A DNA stretch of 64,000 bases from JADYZU01 sp964540965 (GCA_964540965.1 CAZIOT010000003.1:186001-250000), one strand, 5' to 3'; counted from the first letter of the stretch, positions 41,575 through 50,257 are shown. Notes: a model not told the origin generated them from the sequence alone. A program made the numbers and translations.

Positions 41575-43887
41575 ATGGCACAGAAATCAGAGGCCGAATC
41601 GCAGGAGTGGGTCGTCACCGGGATGGATTGCGCATCCTGTGCCGTGAAGATCCGGACGGCTGTGGAGCGGCTTCCGGGGGTCAGCGACGTCAACGTAGCG
41701 GTCATGGCGGAAAAGCTGACGCTGAAGCTGGAGCCTGGCACCACGCCGCGCGACAAGATCGAGGCGGCGGTGACGAAGCTGGGCTTTGGCATCGGGGCCA
41801 CCAAGGCCAAAAAGGCCAAGGCGTTCGTCATGCCCGGTGCGCTGGACGCCGGGAAAGACGATGGCCACGCTGGACCTGATCACGCCGACCATGTCGGTCA
41901 CGACCACGTCGCTTCGTCCGACACGATGGCAAACGTCACCCCCGCCCCTGTCGACAGCGAGGATGGTCATGGCGCGCCCGGCCACATCCACAACGACCCT
42001 GCCGACCGGGGCAAGCGCTGGTTTGAAACCGGCAAAGGCCGCCTGGTCATCGGTACCGGCCTGCTGCTGTGTGCCGCTTGGGCGGTCAAACTGCTGGCGT
42101 CCGAAGACATCGCAAACTGGGCGTTCATCGCGGCCTGCCTGATCGGTGTGGCACCGGTGGCGCGGCGGGCGTTTTCGGCGCTGCAAGCCGGAATGCCTTT
42201 CACCATTGAAATGCTGATGACCATTGCCGCCGTCGGTGCGCTGTTCATCGGGGCGGCGGAGGAGGCGGCGCTGGTCGTGTTCCTGTTCGCAGTCGGCGAG
42301 GTGCTGGAAGGCGTGGCGGCCAACAAGGCGCGCGACGGCATACGGGCGCTGGCAAACCTGATCCCCAAGACCGCGCTGGTCGAGGAGAACGGTACTACTC
42401 GCGAGGTTGCCGCCGACACGCTGCGCATCGGCCAGAGGGTGCTGGTCCGCCCCGGCGACCGGATTCCTGCGGATGGTGAGATTGTCGAGGGCACGTCGGG
42501 CGTCGATGACAGCCCGGTGACGGGCGAAAGCATGCCGGTGACCAAGGGGCCGGGCGATGCGGTCTTTGCAGGCTCGATCAACACTGAGGCCGCTTTGCGC
42601 GTGCAGGTCACCAAGGCCGCCGAGGACAACACCATCGCGCGGATCATCAAGCTGGTGGAAGAAGCCGAAACCTCGCGTGCGCCGACCGAGCGGTTCATCG
42701 ACAAGTTTAGCCGCATCTACATGCCCGCCATTGTCGGCGTTTCGCTGCTCGTCGTGCTGGTGCCGCCGCTGGCCTTTGGTCAGGCGTGGGACACCTGGAT
42801 CTATCGCGGTCTGGCCCTGCTGCTGATCGGCTGCCCTTGCGCGCTGGTCATCTCGGTTCCCGCTTCCATCGCTTCATCCTTGTCGGCAGGTGCTCGGCGC
42901 GGGCTGTTGATGAAGGGGGGTGCCGTGATCGAGGCGACCGCGAAGGTGACGAAAGTGGCCTTCGACAAGACCGGCACGCTGACCCATGGCCGCCCCGTGG
43001 TCACCGACGTCATCGCCTTCGACGGCGTGACCGAGGCCGAACTGCTGGCCGTCGCTGCCGGGGTCGAGAACGGCTCAAGCCACCCGCTGGCCATCGCTAT
43101 ACTGAACCGGGCCAAGGAGGCGGGCATCGCCGCGCTGCCGTCGCGCGAAGCGAAGGCGATCATCGGCAAGGGCGTCGAGGCCATTGTAGGTGACGCGAAG
43201 GCGTGGGTTGCCTCACCCCGCCATGCCACCGATGCGGTCGCGTTGGACGGGCTTGGCCTGCGGCGGACAACGCAGTTGGAGGAAGAGGGCAAGACGGCGG
43301 TGGTGATCTACCGTGAGCGTCGTGGCCTTGGGATCATCGCCATGCGCGACGAGCCGCGCGTCGACGCGGTGAAGGCGGTGCAGCAGTTGAAGGCGCTTGG
43401 CGTGGGATCGGTGATCCTGACCGGCGACAACGAACGCACGGCGGCGGCCATCGCGGGCGGCATGGGCATGGAGTTCCGCGCTGACATGATGCCCGAGGAC
43501 AAGCTGAACTTCATCAAGACGATGGCCGAGGGCGGCGGCGTGATGATGATCGGTGACGGCATCAACGATGCGCCCGCCCTGAAACAGGCAAGCGTTGGCG
43601 TGGCGATGGGGTCGGGCACCGATGTGGCGCTGGAAACGGCCGATGCCGCGATTCTGCGCGACAAGGTGACGGACGTGCCCGGGCTGATCCGGCTGAGCCG
43701 TGCCACCATGTCCAACATCCGCCAGAACGTGACCATCGCGCTTGGGCTGAAGGCGGTTTTTCTGGTGACGACGGTGATGGGCATGACCGGCCTCTGGATC
43801 GCCATTCTGGCCGATACCGGTGCGACGGTGCTGGTCACGCTGAACGCGCTGCGTCTGCTGCGGTTCAACCCGGACCGCGAGGCGTAG
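41575..43887 (+). CDS. zntA: Heavy-metal-translocating P1B-type ATPase (Zn/Cd/Pb exporter)
   Basis: A 770-residue P1B ATPase. An HMA domain with GMDCASC (residues 16-22) is followed by a His/Asp-rich linker (about 98-145), membrane segments, CPC in the transport site (420-422), DKTGTLT with phosphorylated Asp464, the HP motif (SHPLAI), and GDGINDAP. The CPC plus an N-terminal CxxC and regulator type point to Zn2+/Cd2+/Pb2+ efflux. ATP hydrolysis on the cytosolic side drives export through the inner membrane. It heads an operon with an ICMT-like protein, lspA and dsb genes. Confidence 0.94.
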   Translation: MAQKSEAESQEWVVTGMDCASCAVKIRTAVERLPGVSDVNVAVMAEKLTLKLEPGTTPRDKIEAAVTKLGFGIGATKAKKAKAFVMPGALDAGKDDGHAGPDHADHVGHDHVASSDTMANVTPAPVDSEDGHGAPGHIHNDPADRGKRWFETGKGRLVIGTGLLLCAAWAVKLLASEDIANWAFIAACLIGVAPVARRAFSALQAGMPFTIEMLMTIAAVGALFIGAAEEAALVVFLFAVGEVLEGVAANKARDGIRALANLIPKTALVEENGTTREVAADTLRIGQRVLVRPGDRIPADGEIVEGTSGVDDSPVTGESMPVTKGPGDAVFAGSINTEAALRVQVTKAAEDNTIARIIKLVEEAETSRAPTERFIDKFSRIYMPAIVGVSLLVVLVPPLAFGQAWDTWIYRGLALLLIGCPCALVISVPASIASSLSAGARRGLLMKGGAVIEATAKVTKVAFDKTGTLTHGRPVVTDVIAFDGVTEAELLAVAAGVENGSSHPLAIAILNRAKEAGIAALPSREAKAIIGKGVEAIVGDAKAWVASPRHATDAVALDGLGLRRTTQLEEEGKTAVVIYRERRGLGIIAMRDEPRVDAVKAVQQLKALGVGSVILTGDNERTAAAIAGGMGMEFRADMMPEDKLNFIKTMAEGGGVMMIGDGINDAPALKQASVGVAMGSGTDVALETADAAILRDKVTDVPGLIRLSRATMSNIRQNVTIALGLKAVFLVTTVMGMTGLWIAILADTGATVLVTLNALRLLRFNPDREA

Positions 43888-43891
43888 GGCG

Positions 43892-44515
43892 ATGATCTCG
43901 GGTTTCGGCTGGGCCGCGCTGGCCCTCCTGTTTGGCTATCTGGCGTTGTTCTTCTGGGGTAGCGCCCTTGCGGCCCAAGCCGCAGGTCGGCCCGTCTGGC
44001 TGTTTGCGCGGGCCAAAGGGCGTGACCAGCTTGCCGCCATCGGGTTCCGCGCGGCCTTTGCGCTCGCCTTCTTCGGGCCGCTTCTCTGGCTGGCCGTGCC
44101 AATGCTGCACAAGGTCGATCCGCTCTGGACGGAAGGAAATGCCATAGTATTGGGCCTGATCGGCATCTTCATCGCGGGCCTTGGTGCGATGGTCGCCTTT
44201 GCCGCGCAGATGTCGATGGGCTCCTCGTGGCGCGTCGGTGTGGTGGGCGGTGAGACCGGCGATCTCGTCTCGGGCGGGCTCTACCGGTTCAGCCGCAACC
44301 CGACATTTGTCGGCCAGGCTGCCTTGTTGGTCGGAGTTGCTTTGACGGTTCCGTCCATCCCGACGACCCTCGCGCCGATCCTGTTTCTCTGGTCCGCGAG
44401 CACACAAGTCCGGTCGGAAGAAGCTGCCCTGCGCGCGGCGCTTGGGCCGGAGTATGACCGCTATGCCGCATCCGTCCCGCGCTGGATTGGCATTGGACCC
44501 AAGGCCGCGCCATGA
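43892..44515 (+). CDS. Isoprenylcysteine carboxyl methyltransferase-like membrane protein
   Basis: A 207-residue membrane protein of the ICMT/PEMT-type family, with about four to five segments. The family motif near the C-terminus is GLYRFSRNPTFVGQAAL and then SEEAALRAALGPEYDRYAA. Members of this type are frequently co-located with P-type ATPases on metal-resistance islands, but no substrate is proven. Overlaps the next gene by four bases. Confidence 0.85.
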   Translation: MISGFGWAALALLFGYLALFFWGSALAAQAAGRPVWLFARAKGRDQLAAIGFRAAFALAFFGPLLWLAVPMLHKVDPLWTEGNAIVLGLIGIFIAGLGAMVAFAAQMSMGSSWRVGVVGGETGDLVSGGLYRFSRNPTFVGQAALLVGVALTVPSIPTTLAPILFLWSASTQVRSEEAALRAALGPEYDRYAASVPRWIGIGPKAAP

Positions 44516-44997
44516 CCAGAACTACCCTGATTTTCCTGATTGCCGCCTCGGTGCTGGTCGATCAACTGACAAAGGCCGCGGCCCTGTCGCTGTTGTCGCA
44601 AAGGGCTGCGGTCCCTGTCGTTCCGGGCTTCAACCTGACCCTCGGTTTCAACGAGGGGTCGAGTTTTGGCCTGTTGTCCGGTGTCATGGCAGGCAAGCCC
44701 CTGCTGATGGCGGCGCTGACCGGAGCGCTGGCCCTGATCTTTGCCGTCATGGCCTTTCGGGCGCGTCGCCCGCTGGAGCGTGCAGGTCTGGCGCTAGTCG
44801 TGGGAGGTGCGCTTGGCAACATCATCGACCGGCTGCGGCAAGGTGCCGTGACTGACTTTCTTGATCTTTACTGGCGCGACTGGCATTGGCCCACGTTCAA
44901 CGGCGCGGATATCGCCATCACGCTGGGAGCGCTATGCATCCTCGCAGCCTCTCTTCCGTCACATCGCCGCAAGGAGCCGGTTCTTGACAGAAACTGA
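44512..44997 (+). CDS. lspA: Lipoprotein signal peptidase (signal peptidase II), cargo copy
   Basis: A 161-residue aspartyl membrane protease that removes lipoprotein signal peptides. The conserved blocks are all visible: VLVDQLTK, LGFNEGSSFG, GGALGNIIDRL, VTDFLDLYW and FNGADIAI, including the two catalytic Asp. A chromosomal housekeeping lspA probably exists elsewhere; this one belongs to the metal operon, like the PbrC-type signal peptidase of the lead-resistance operon. It ends 14 bases past the proposed TTG start of dsbB. Confidence 0.93.
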   Translation: MTRTTLIFLIAASVLVDQLTKAAALSLLSQRAAVPVVPGFNLTLGFNEGSSFGLLSGVMAGKPLLMAALTGALALIFAVMAFRARRPLERAGLALVVGGALGNIIDRLRQGAVTDFLDLYWRDWHWPTFNGADIAITLGALCILAASLPSHRRKEPVLDRN

Positions 44998-45421
44998 TTC
45001 CAAGACCCTGTCGCGCGACGACATGTCCCTTTCGGCAGCGTTCCTGATCGCTCTGACTGCCACCCTTGGCGCGCTGTTCATCGGCGAGGTGCTGGGGCAG
45101 ATGCCCTGCACGCTCTGCTGGTATCAGCGCATTGCAATGTTCCCGCTGGTCCTGATTTTCGGGCTTTCTCTCTGGCGTGGTGACGGGATGGCAAAGGCCT
45201 ATGGGCTGCCGCTGGCGCTGGCAGGTATGGCTCTCGCCGCCTGGCATTCCGGCCTTTATGCAGGGCTTTTGCCCGCGCCAATCGTGCCCTGCACCCAAGA
45301 TGGCCCGTCCTGCACCGGCGATGCTCAGATGATCCTTGGCCTGCCCATTCCCTACCTGTCGCTGGCAGCCTTTGCCGCGATCCTTGCCTGCCTCGTCTTG
45401 CCGAAAGGACACCGCTCATGA
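44984..45421 (+). CDS. DsbB/BdbC-type disulfide bond formation protein, cargo copy
   Basis: A 145-residue four-segment membrane protein, DsbB-like. The redox motif pair is CTLCW after TM1 and C-T-Q-D-G-P-S-C in the second loop. It reoxidises a periplasmic thiol oxidase using quinone. The start is TTG 44984 with AAGGAG 7 bases before it; a methionine 14 codons later (MSLSAAF) is an alternative. It overlaps lspA and is followed by a DsbA-like gene (four-base overlap). Confidence 0.88.
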   Translation: MTETDSKTLSRDDMSLSAAFLIALTATLGALFIGEVLGQMPCTLCWYQRIAMFPLVLIFGLSLWRGDGMAKAYGLPLALAGMALAAWHSGLYAGLLPAPIVPCTQDGPSCTGDAQMILGLPIPYLSLAAFAAILACLVLPKGHRS

Positions 45422-46077
45422 ACCGCCGCATCCTTCTTCTCGGGGCCTCCGCCCTCGGGCTCGCCGCCTTTGCTGGTGGCGCATACATGCTGAACCAGCG
45501 CCGCACCGCCGAGGCAGAAGCCGCCGCTGCGGCGACGCCTGCGGCCGACGCCGCCCTGCTGATCCGCGACCATTCCCCGAGCTTCGGCCCTGCGGATGCG
45601 CCTGTCACGTTGGTAGAGTTCTTCGACCCATCCTGTGAAGCCTGCCGCGCCTATCACCCGGTGGTGCAGGAAATCCGCCGCCAGTTCCCGACGCAGGTCC
45701 GCGTCGTCCTGCGCTATACCGTGTTTCACGAGGGTTCTGACGAGGCGGTGCGCATCCTTGAGGCCGCGCGCATGCAGGACAAGTTCGAGCCGGTTCTGGA
45801 TGCTCTGCTGGAGCAGCAGCCGGGTTGGGCCGTGCATGGCGCCCCGCAGTTGGACGTCGCGTGGGAGATTGCGGGCTCTGCCGGTCTTGATCTCGACAAG
45901 GCCGAAACCGACAAGCTCTTTCCGGGGATTACCGGGATTCTGAACCAGGATGCCGCCGATGTCGAAGCCTTGGGCATCCGCCAGACACCGACCTTCTTCC
46001 TGAACGGCAATCGGTTGGAGAACTTCAGCGCCGAGAGCCTGATCGCCGATGTGCGGTTCGCGGTCGAGAATAGCTGA
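45418..46077 (+). CDS. DsbA family thioredoxin-fold protein, cargo copy
   Basis: A 219-residue periplasmic protein with a signal peptide (about 1-25), thioredoxin-fold core and active site CEAC (about residue 72), the cis-Pro strand IRQTPTFFLNG. It is likely the partner thiol oxidase of the DsbB-like protein before it. In the operon it could help fold or protect cysteine-rich envelope proteins during metal stress. It is convergent with mntR. Confidence 0.88.
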   Translation: MNRRILLLGASALGLAAFAGGAYMLNQRRTAEAEAAAAATPAADAALLIRDHSPSFGPADAPVTLVEFFDPSCEACRAYHPVVQEIRRQFPTQVRVVLRYTVFHEGSDEAVRILEAARMQDKFEPVLDALLEQQPGWAVHGAPQLDVAWEIAGSAGLDLDKAETDKLFPGITGILNQDAADVEALGIRQTPTFFLNGNRLENFSAESLIADVRFAVENS

Positions 46078-46083
46078 CGGCGT

Positions 46084-46536
46084 TCAGGACCGGTTGGCGA
46101 AGGCCGAAAACAGGGCCAGTGTCCGTTCGCTGACATGGTGCTCGATGCCTTCGGCATCGCGTTCCGCTGTCTCGGGGTCAAGGCCGAGGCTGATGAGAAA
46201 GCGCAGGACGATCTCGTGCCGCCGCCGGCATTCTTTGGCCAGTGCGCGGCCCGCCTCTGTCAGAAAGACCGACCGATACTTCGCGCGGGTGATCAGCCCC
46301 TCTCGCGCGAGACGGTCGAGGGTCTTGCTCACGGTCGGCACCTTCACCCCAAGCCGGGCGGCGATGTCCACCGGGCGCGCCTCGCCCTGATCGTGGATCA
46401 GTTCGGCGATCAGCTCTACATAGTCCTCGGCCAGTTCATTGCGTCGGGCTTCGCGCACACCCTGAAACGCCCCGGCGCGCAGGTCCGCAGTGCGGTCATC
46501 CGAGGTGGCTTGGGGTGCAGGATCGAACTCTGTCAT
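46084..46536 (-). CDS. mntR: MntR/DtxR-family manganese-responsive repressor
   Basis: A 150-residue DtxR-family regulator: winged HTH (YVELIAELIHDQGEARPVDI, then VKVPTVSKTLDRLAREGLI) and the metal-binding domain with the ligands ECRRRHEIV and AEGIEHHVS. The long Asp/Ala-rich N-terminal tail (30 residues) is typical of the E. coli MntR class. It is divergent from mntH with a palindromic operator between them, consistent with Mn2+ repressing uptake. Confidence 0.9.
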   Translation of the reverse strand: MTEFDPAPQATSDDRTADLRAGAFQGVREARRNELAEDYVELIAELIHDQGEARPVDIAARLGVKVPTVSKTLDRLAREGLITRAKYRSVFLTEAGRALAKECRRRHEIVLRFLISLGLDPETAERDAEGIEHHVSERTLALFSAFANRS

Positions 46537-46587
46537 CCGTTGAGTGTCGCACGGGATGGATTGACAAGTAAAGGCGCGGGGCAGATT

Positions 46588-46603
46588 GTTAGCACTGTCT
46601 AAC
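46588..46603 (+). promoter_or_regulatory. Putative MntR operator upstream of mntH
   Basis: GTTAG-CACTGT-CTAAC, an inverted repeat with 5-bp arms. A TTGACA -35 sits at 46561-46566 and the operator overlaps the expected -10 (46584 onward), so bound MntR would block mntH transcription. The operator is in the 120-bp gap between mntR and mntH. Confidence 0.7.
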
Positions 46604-46656
46604 TTTGTGCGCCGCGTCTTGTCGGGATGGTGGTCAAGCCAGGAGTGCGAAGAGCC

Positions 46657-47982
46657 ATGACGACCAATGCCTGGCGGCAGGAGCGCGAGACGCCGTCGCT
46701 TTCCGAAGTGTTCCGCACGATCGCCGTCGGCAACGGCGGCACCAGCCGCTTCCGCCGGTTCCTCGCCTTCATCGGTCCCGGCTATCTGGTGGCGGTGGGC
46801 TACATGGACCCCGGCAACTGGGCGACCTCGCTGGCGGGTGGGGCGGCCTTCGGCTACACGCTCCTCTTCGTCGCGCTTTTATCGAACATCATGGCGATCC
46901 TGCTGCAGTCGCTGTGCGCCCGGCTGGCAGTCGCCTCGGGCCGCGATCTGGCGCAGGCCTGCCGCGATGCCTTCCCGAAATGGATGTCGGTCCCGCTCTG
47001 GATCTTTGCCGAACTGGCGATCATCGCCACTGACCTGGCCGAGGTTATCGGAACCGCCATCGGCCTGAACCTTCTGTTCGGCATTCCGCTGGAGATCGGC
47101 ATCTTCATCACTGCCGCCGATGTGTTCCTGATCCTGTGGCTGCAGAACAAGGGCTTTCGCTGGATCGAGGCGCTGATCATCTCGCTGATGGCGCTGATCG
47201 CCACCTGCTTTGTCGTGCTGATCGCGCAGGCCGATCCGGTCTGGGGCGAGGTCATCGCAGGCTTTGCCCCAAGCCGCGAGATCTTCAACAACCCGACGAT
47301 GCTCTACCTCGCACTTGGCATCATCGGGGCGACGGTCATGCCGCACAATCTGTATCTGCATTCCGGCATCGTGCAGACCCGCGCCTTCGGGCTTGATCTT
47401 CCGTCCAAACGCGAGGCGCTGCGGCTGGCGACTTGGGACAGCACCATAGCCCTGATGTTCGCGCTGACGATCAATGCCTCGATCCTGATCCTGGCCGCCG
47501 CAGCCTTCTACACCGTGGGGCAAAACGACGTCGCCGAGATAGACAAGGCGCATTTATTGCTGGAGCCCTTGCTCGGCTCGTCGCTCGCGCCGGTCCTGTT
47601 CGGCGTGGCGCTGCTCTGCGCTGGCCTGAACTCCACTGTCACCGCCACCATGGCCGGACAGATCGTGATGGAAGGTTTCATCAACCTGCGCATCGCCCCT
47701 TGGGCGCGGCGGCTGATCACCCGATGCCTTGCCATCATCCCGGCGATCTTCGTGATCCTGCTCTACGGCAGCGGAGGCGTGGGTGAGCTTTTGATCCTGA
47801 GCCAGGTGGTGCTGTCATTCCAGCTTCCCTTTGCCATCGTGCCCTTGGTGATGTTCACCGCCAGCCGCGCCAAGATGGGCGAACTGGTCGCACCCCGCTG
47901 GCTGACCGGCCTCTGTTGGCTGATTGCGGCCCTGATCATCGTGCTGAACGTGAACCTGCTGTCGACCGTTCTTCTGGGCTGA
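46657..47982 (+). CDS. mntH: Nramp-family Mn2+/H+ symporter
   Basis: A 441-residue Nramp transporter with about 11 membrane segments. Metal-site motifs are DPGNW (residues 51-55, TM1) and AxxMPHNLYLH (about 225-235, TM6). It imports Mn2+ (and some Fe2+) with protons. Start at ATG 46657 (MTTNAWRQE); an upstream in-frame ATG at 46627 lacks support. Followed by a strong hairpin terminator. Confidence 0.94.
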   Translation: MTTNAWRQERETPSLSEVFRTIAVGNGGTSRFRRFLAFIGPGYLVAVGYMDPGNWATSLAGGAAFGYTLLFVALLSNIMAILLQSLCARLAVASGRDLAQACRDAFPKWMSVPLWIFAELAIIATDLAEVIGTAIGLNLLFGIPLEIGIFITAADVFLILWLQNKGFRWIEALIISLMALIATCFVVLIAQADPVWGEVIAGFAPSREIFNNPTMLYLALGIIGATVMPHNLYLHSGIVQTRAFGLDLPSKREALRLATWDSTIALMFALTINASILILAAAAFYTVGQNDVAEIDKAHLLLEPLLGSSLAPVLFGVALLCAGLNSTVTATMAGQIVMEGFINLRIAPWARRLITRCLAIIPAIFVILLYGSGGVGELLILSQVVLSFQLPFAIVPLVMFTASRAKMGELVAPRWLTGLCWLIAALIIVLNVNLLSTVLLG

Positions 47983-47983
47983 C

Positions 47984-48003
47984 CCTTCACCCTTCGGTGA
48001 AGG
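47984..48003 (+). terminator. Hairpin terminator after mntH
   Basis: CCTTCACC (47984-47991), loop CTTC, GGTGAAGG (47996-48003): a perfect 8-bp stem directly after the mntH stop, followed by TGTGATTT with a few Ts. Confidence 0.65.
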
Positions 48004-48016
48004 TGTGATTTCCGGC

Positions 48017-48047
48017 TTGTAGCTCAAGCTACTGGAGGGTTTAGACG
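48017..48047 (+). promoter_or_regulatory. MerR-type operator upstream of the sco operon
   Basis: TTGTAG (48017-48022), a 19-base spacer and TAGACG (48042-48047). The spacer region contains the dyad GTAGCT-CA-AGCTAC (48019-48032). This spacing fits MerR-type regulated promoters, but no MerR gene lies next to it; the regulator may be elsewhere, perhaps CueR-like. Confidence 0.5.
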
Positions 48048-48072
48048 CAAAGAATTGCGGAGTGGGTGGCGG

Positions 48073-48663
48073 ATGCGTTTGACAAGACTGCAGAAAATAC
48101 TCTGGGCGGCGGCTGGGGCTGCCACGCTTGCCTATGGTGTGCTGATGGTTTTGCCAAACCGTGTGCCGTTGGAGACGGGGGTCGCCTTTCGACCGTCCTT
48201 CGCACTCCCGGATGCAGCGGGGCTGCAGCGAACGTCCCAGGACTTTGCGGGCAAATATCTGCTTGTCTTCTTCGGTTTCACGAACTGCCCGGATGTCTGC
48301 CCGACGACCCTCGCAGAGGTCGCGCAGGTCATGGACGAACTTGGGGACGATGCCGACCTCGTGCAGCCCCTGTTCATCTCCATCGACCCTGAGCGGGATC
48401 GCAGGCTGGGGCTGGCCGAATTCACGGCGGCGTTCCACCCGTCGATCATCGGGCTTGCCGGAGACGAAGCGCAGACCCGCGCGGCGGCGGACAGTTTCCG
48501 CATCTACTTTGCGCGCGAGGACGACGCTGCAGCACCCGACGGCTACACCATGTCGCACAGCCCGGCGCTTTACCTCATCGGTCCGGAGGGTGACTGGCTG
48601 CGTCAGTTCACCTATGGCACGCCCGCCGCCGACATCCTTGCCGACCTTCAATCGAGATTGTGA
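48073..48663 (+). CDS. SCO1/SenC family copper-thiol protein, copy 1
   Basis: A 196-residue membrane-anchored periplasmic protein: one N-terminal segment (about 9-27), a thioredoxin-like domain with the copper ligands CPDVCP (Cys72, Cys76) and the later ligand His in MSHSPALYLI. SCO proteins deliver Cu+ to cytochrome oxidase or act as thiol reductants. Start at ATG 48073; a TTG at 48055 is less likely. Followed at once by a PCu(A)C-type chaperone (four-base overlap). Confidence 0.9.
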   Translation: MRLTRLQKILWAAAGAATLAYGVLMVLPNRVPLETGVAFRPSFALPDAAGLQRTSQDFAGKYLLVFFGFTNCPDVCPTTLAEVAQVMDELGDDADLVQPLFISIDPERDRRLGLAEFTAAFHPSIIGLAGDEAQTRAAADSFRIYFAREDDAAAPDGYTMSHSPALYLIGPEGDWLRQFTYGTPAADILADLQSRL

Positions 48664-49142
48664 ATCCCATGAAAGCCCTGATCCTCTTCGCTGTCCTCGC
48701 CCTGCCTGCTGCGCCCGTGCTGGCCTGCGAGACCTTCACCCTTGGCGACCTGACCATCGAGCATGCCTGGTCCCGCGCCACCATCGGTGCCGACCGGCCG
48801 GGGGTGTTCTATGTCGAGATCAAGAATAACGGCAGCGCGGATGATGCGCTTGTCGGCATCTCAACCTCTGCGGCCGGAATGCCGATGCTGCATGAAACTG
48901 TGGTGACCGATGGCATCGCCTCCATGCCGCACGCAATGTCGATCCCCGTTCCGGCAGGCCAGAACGTGCAACTGGCCCCCGGCGGCTATCACGGGATGCT
49001 GATGGGCCTGACCACGGCGCTGAAGGACGGCGACAGTTTTCCCTTGACGCTGACCTTCCAGAACGCGGGCGACATCACCGTTCCCGTCGAGGTATTGTCG
49101 ATGCGCGCGGAGGGGCCGGATTGCGAACACGCCGGGCAGTGA
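48660..49142 (+). CDS. PCu(A)C-family periplasmic copper chaperone
   Basis: A 160-residue secreted protein (signal peptide about 4-22, ending VLAC) with the DUF461/PCuAC fold. Copper ligands appear as His-x10-Met (HETVVTDGIASM) and His-x-Met (YHGMLM). It passes copper to the CuA site of cytochrome oxidase with SCO. Start GTG 48660 or ATG 48669; neither has a strong ribosome site. Confidence 0.9.
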   Translation: MNPMKALILFAVLALPAAPVLACETFTLGDLTIEHAWSRATIGADRPGVFYVEIKNNGSADDALVGISTSAAGMPMLHETVVTDGIASMPHAMSIPVPAGQNVQLAPGGYHGMLMGLTTALKDGDSFPLTLTFQNAGDITVPVEVLSMRAEGPDCEHAGQ

Positions 49143-49720
49143 TCCTCGGCCTTGGCGGGGTCGTCGGGTCCGTCGCCTTCATGCTGGGTCTTGGCGCATT
49201 GCGGACACGGGACGTTGCGCCGACCCATCCGCTGTTGCCCTTGCCCGTGACGGCGATGGACTGGACTCTGACCAACCATCGCGGCGCGACCGTCACGCCC
49301 GCAGACTGGATCGGGCGGCCAGTGATGGCATTCTTCGGCTTCACCTTTTGTCCTGACGTCTGCCCGACCACACTGATCGACATCTCGGACTGGCTGGAGG
49401 CGCTTGGCCCTGACGCAGACCGGCTGAATGTGGTGCTGATCTCGGTCGATCCCGAACGCGACACGCCCGCCGTTCTAGCTGACTACCTCTCCAATTTCGA
49501 TCCGCGCATTGTCGGTCTGACCGGATCGCTGTCCGAAGTTCAGAAAGCCGCCGCGGGTTTTCGGGCCATGTTCGAAAAGCTGCCGCAGGACGGCGACTAC
49601 ACGATGAACCACACGGCGGGGGTTTTTCTGCATCATGCCGACGGCCGCTTTGCCTCGATCATCGATTTCCACGAAGACCGCCGTTTCGCCATCCCGAAAA
49701 TCCGCCGTATCCTGACCTGA
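49121..49720 (+). CDS. SCO1/SenC family copper-thiol protein, copy 2
   Basis: A 199-residue SCO protein with an N-terminal membrane anchor (about 6-26), CPDVCP and the ligand His in TMNHTAGVF. It is only loosely like copy 1, so the two are not a fresh duplication. The start is TTG 49121, preceded by GGAGGGG, and overlaps the PCuAC stop by 22 bases, indicating coupled translation. Two SCO proteins flanking a PCuAC form a copper-delivery set. Confidence 0.9.
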   Translation: MRTRRAVILGLGGVVGSVAFMLGLGALRTRDVAPTHPLLPLPVTAMDWTLTNHRGATVTPADWIGRPVMAFFGFTFCPDVCPTTLIDISDWLEALGPDADRLNVVLISVDPERDTPAVLADYLSNFDPRIVGLTGSLSEVQKAAAGFRAMFEKLPQDGDYTMNHTAGVFLHHADGRFASIIDFHEDRRFAIPKIRRILT

Positions 49721-49738
49721 CCTGCAAGGAGCTCCCGA

Positions 49739-50209
49739 ATGCCGATTCTGAATCGTCGAACATTGCTCATGTCCACTGCGTCTTTTGGCTTCGTCGCAGC
49801 TTTGCCGCTGCGAGCTGACACGTTGCCGCCAATCCATGTCGCCAAGGGCACAGGGTGCGAATGCTGCACAGCATGGGTGGACCATCTGCGGGCCGAAGGG
49901 TTCACGGTGACAGAGGAAGAACTCTACGGGATGCTGCTGATCAACTACAAACTCGACAACGGCATTCCGCAACGCATGACCTCGTGCCACACCGGCAAGA
50001 TCGAGGGTTACATGATCGAGGGTCATGTCCCAGCCGCCGATATCCGCCGCCTGCTGCAAGACCGCCCCGATGCCATCGGCCTGGCTGTTCCGGGGATGCC
50101 CTATGGCTCGCCTGGCATGGGGGACGAAACCGCGCGCGAGGCTTACGACGTTTTCCTCATTGCGCGCGACGGGACCACTAGCGTGTTCACGTCCTACCCG
50201 GCGGCCTGA
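49739..50209 (+). CDS. DUF411 metal-binding periplasmic protein
   Basis: A 156-residue DUF411 protein with a twin-basic signal-like N-terminus (NRRTLLMSTASF) and metal-binding C-x-C-C (GCECCTAW, about residue 40), plus a His-containing SCHTGKIEGYMIEGHVP block. DUF411 proteins accompany copper resistance genes in many proteobacteria. It ends the cargo block; the next gene on the minus strand is a phage fibre. Confidence 0.87.
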   Translation: MPILNRRTLLMSTASFGFVAALPLRADTLPPIHVAKGTGCECCTAWVDHLRAEGFTVTEEELYGMLLINYKLDNGIPQRMTSCHTGKIEGYMIEGHVPAADIRRLLQDRPDAIGLAVPGMPYGSPGMGDETAREAYDVFLIARDGTTSVFTSYPAA

Positions 50210-50257
50210 GTTTCGCACATCTGCGCTCCTTTGCGTGGTTGATGCACGTTGTTTCCT

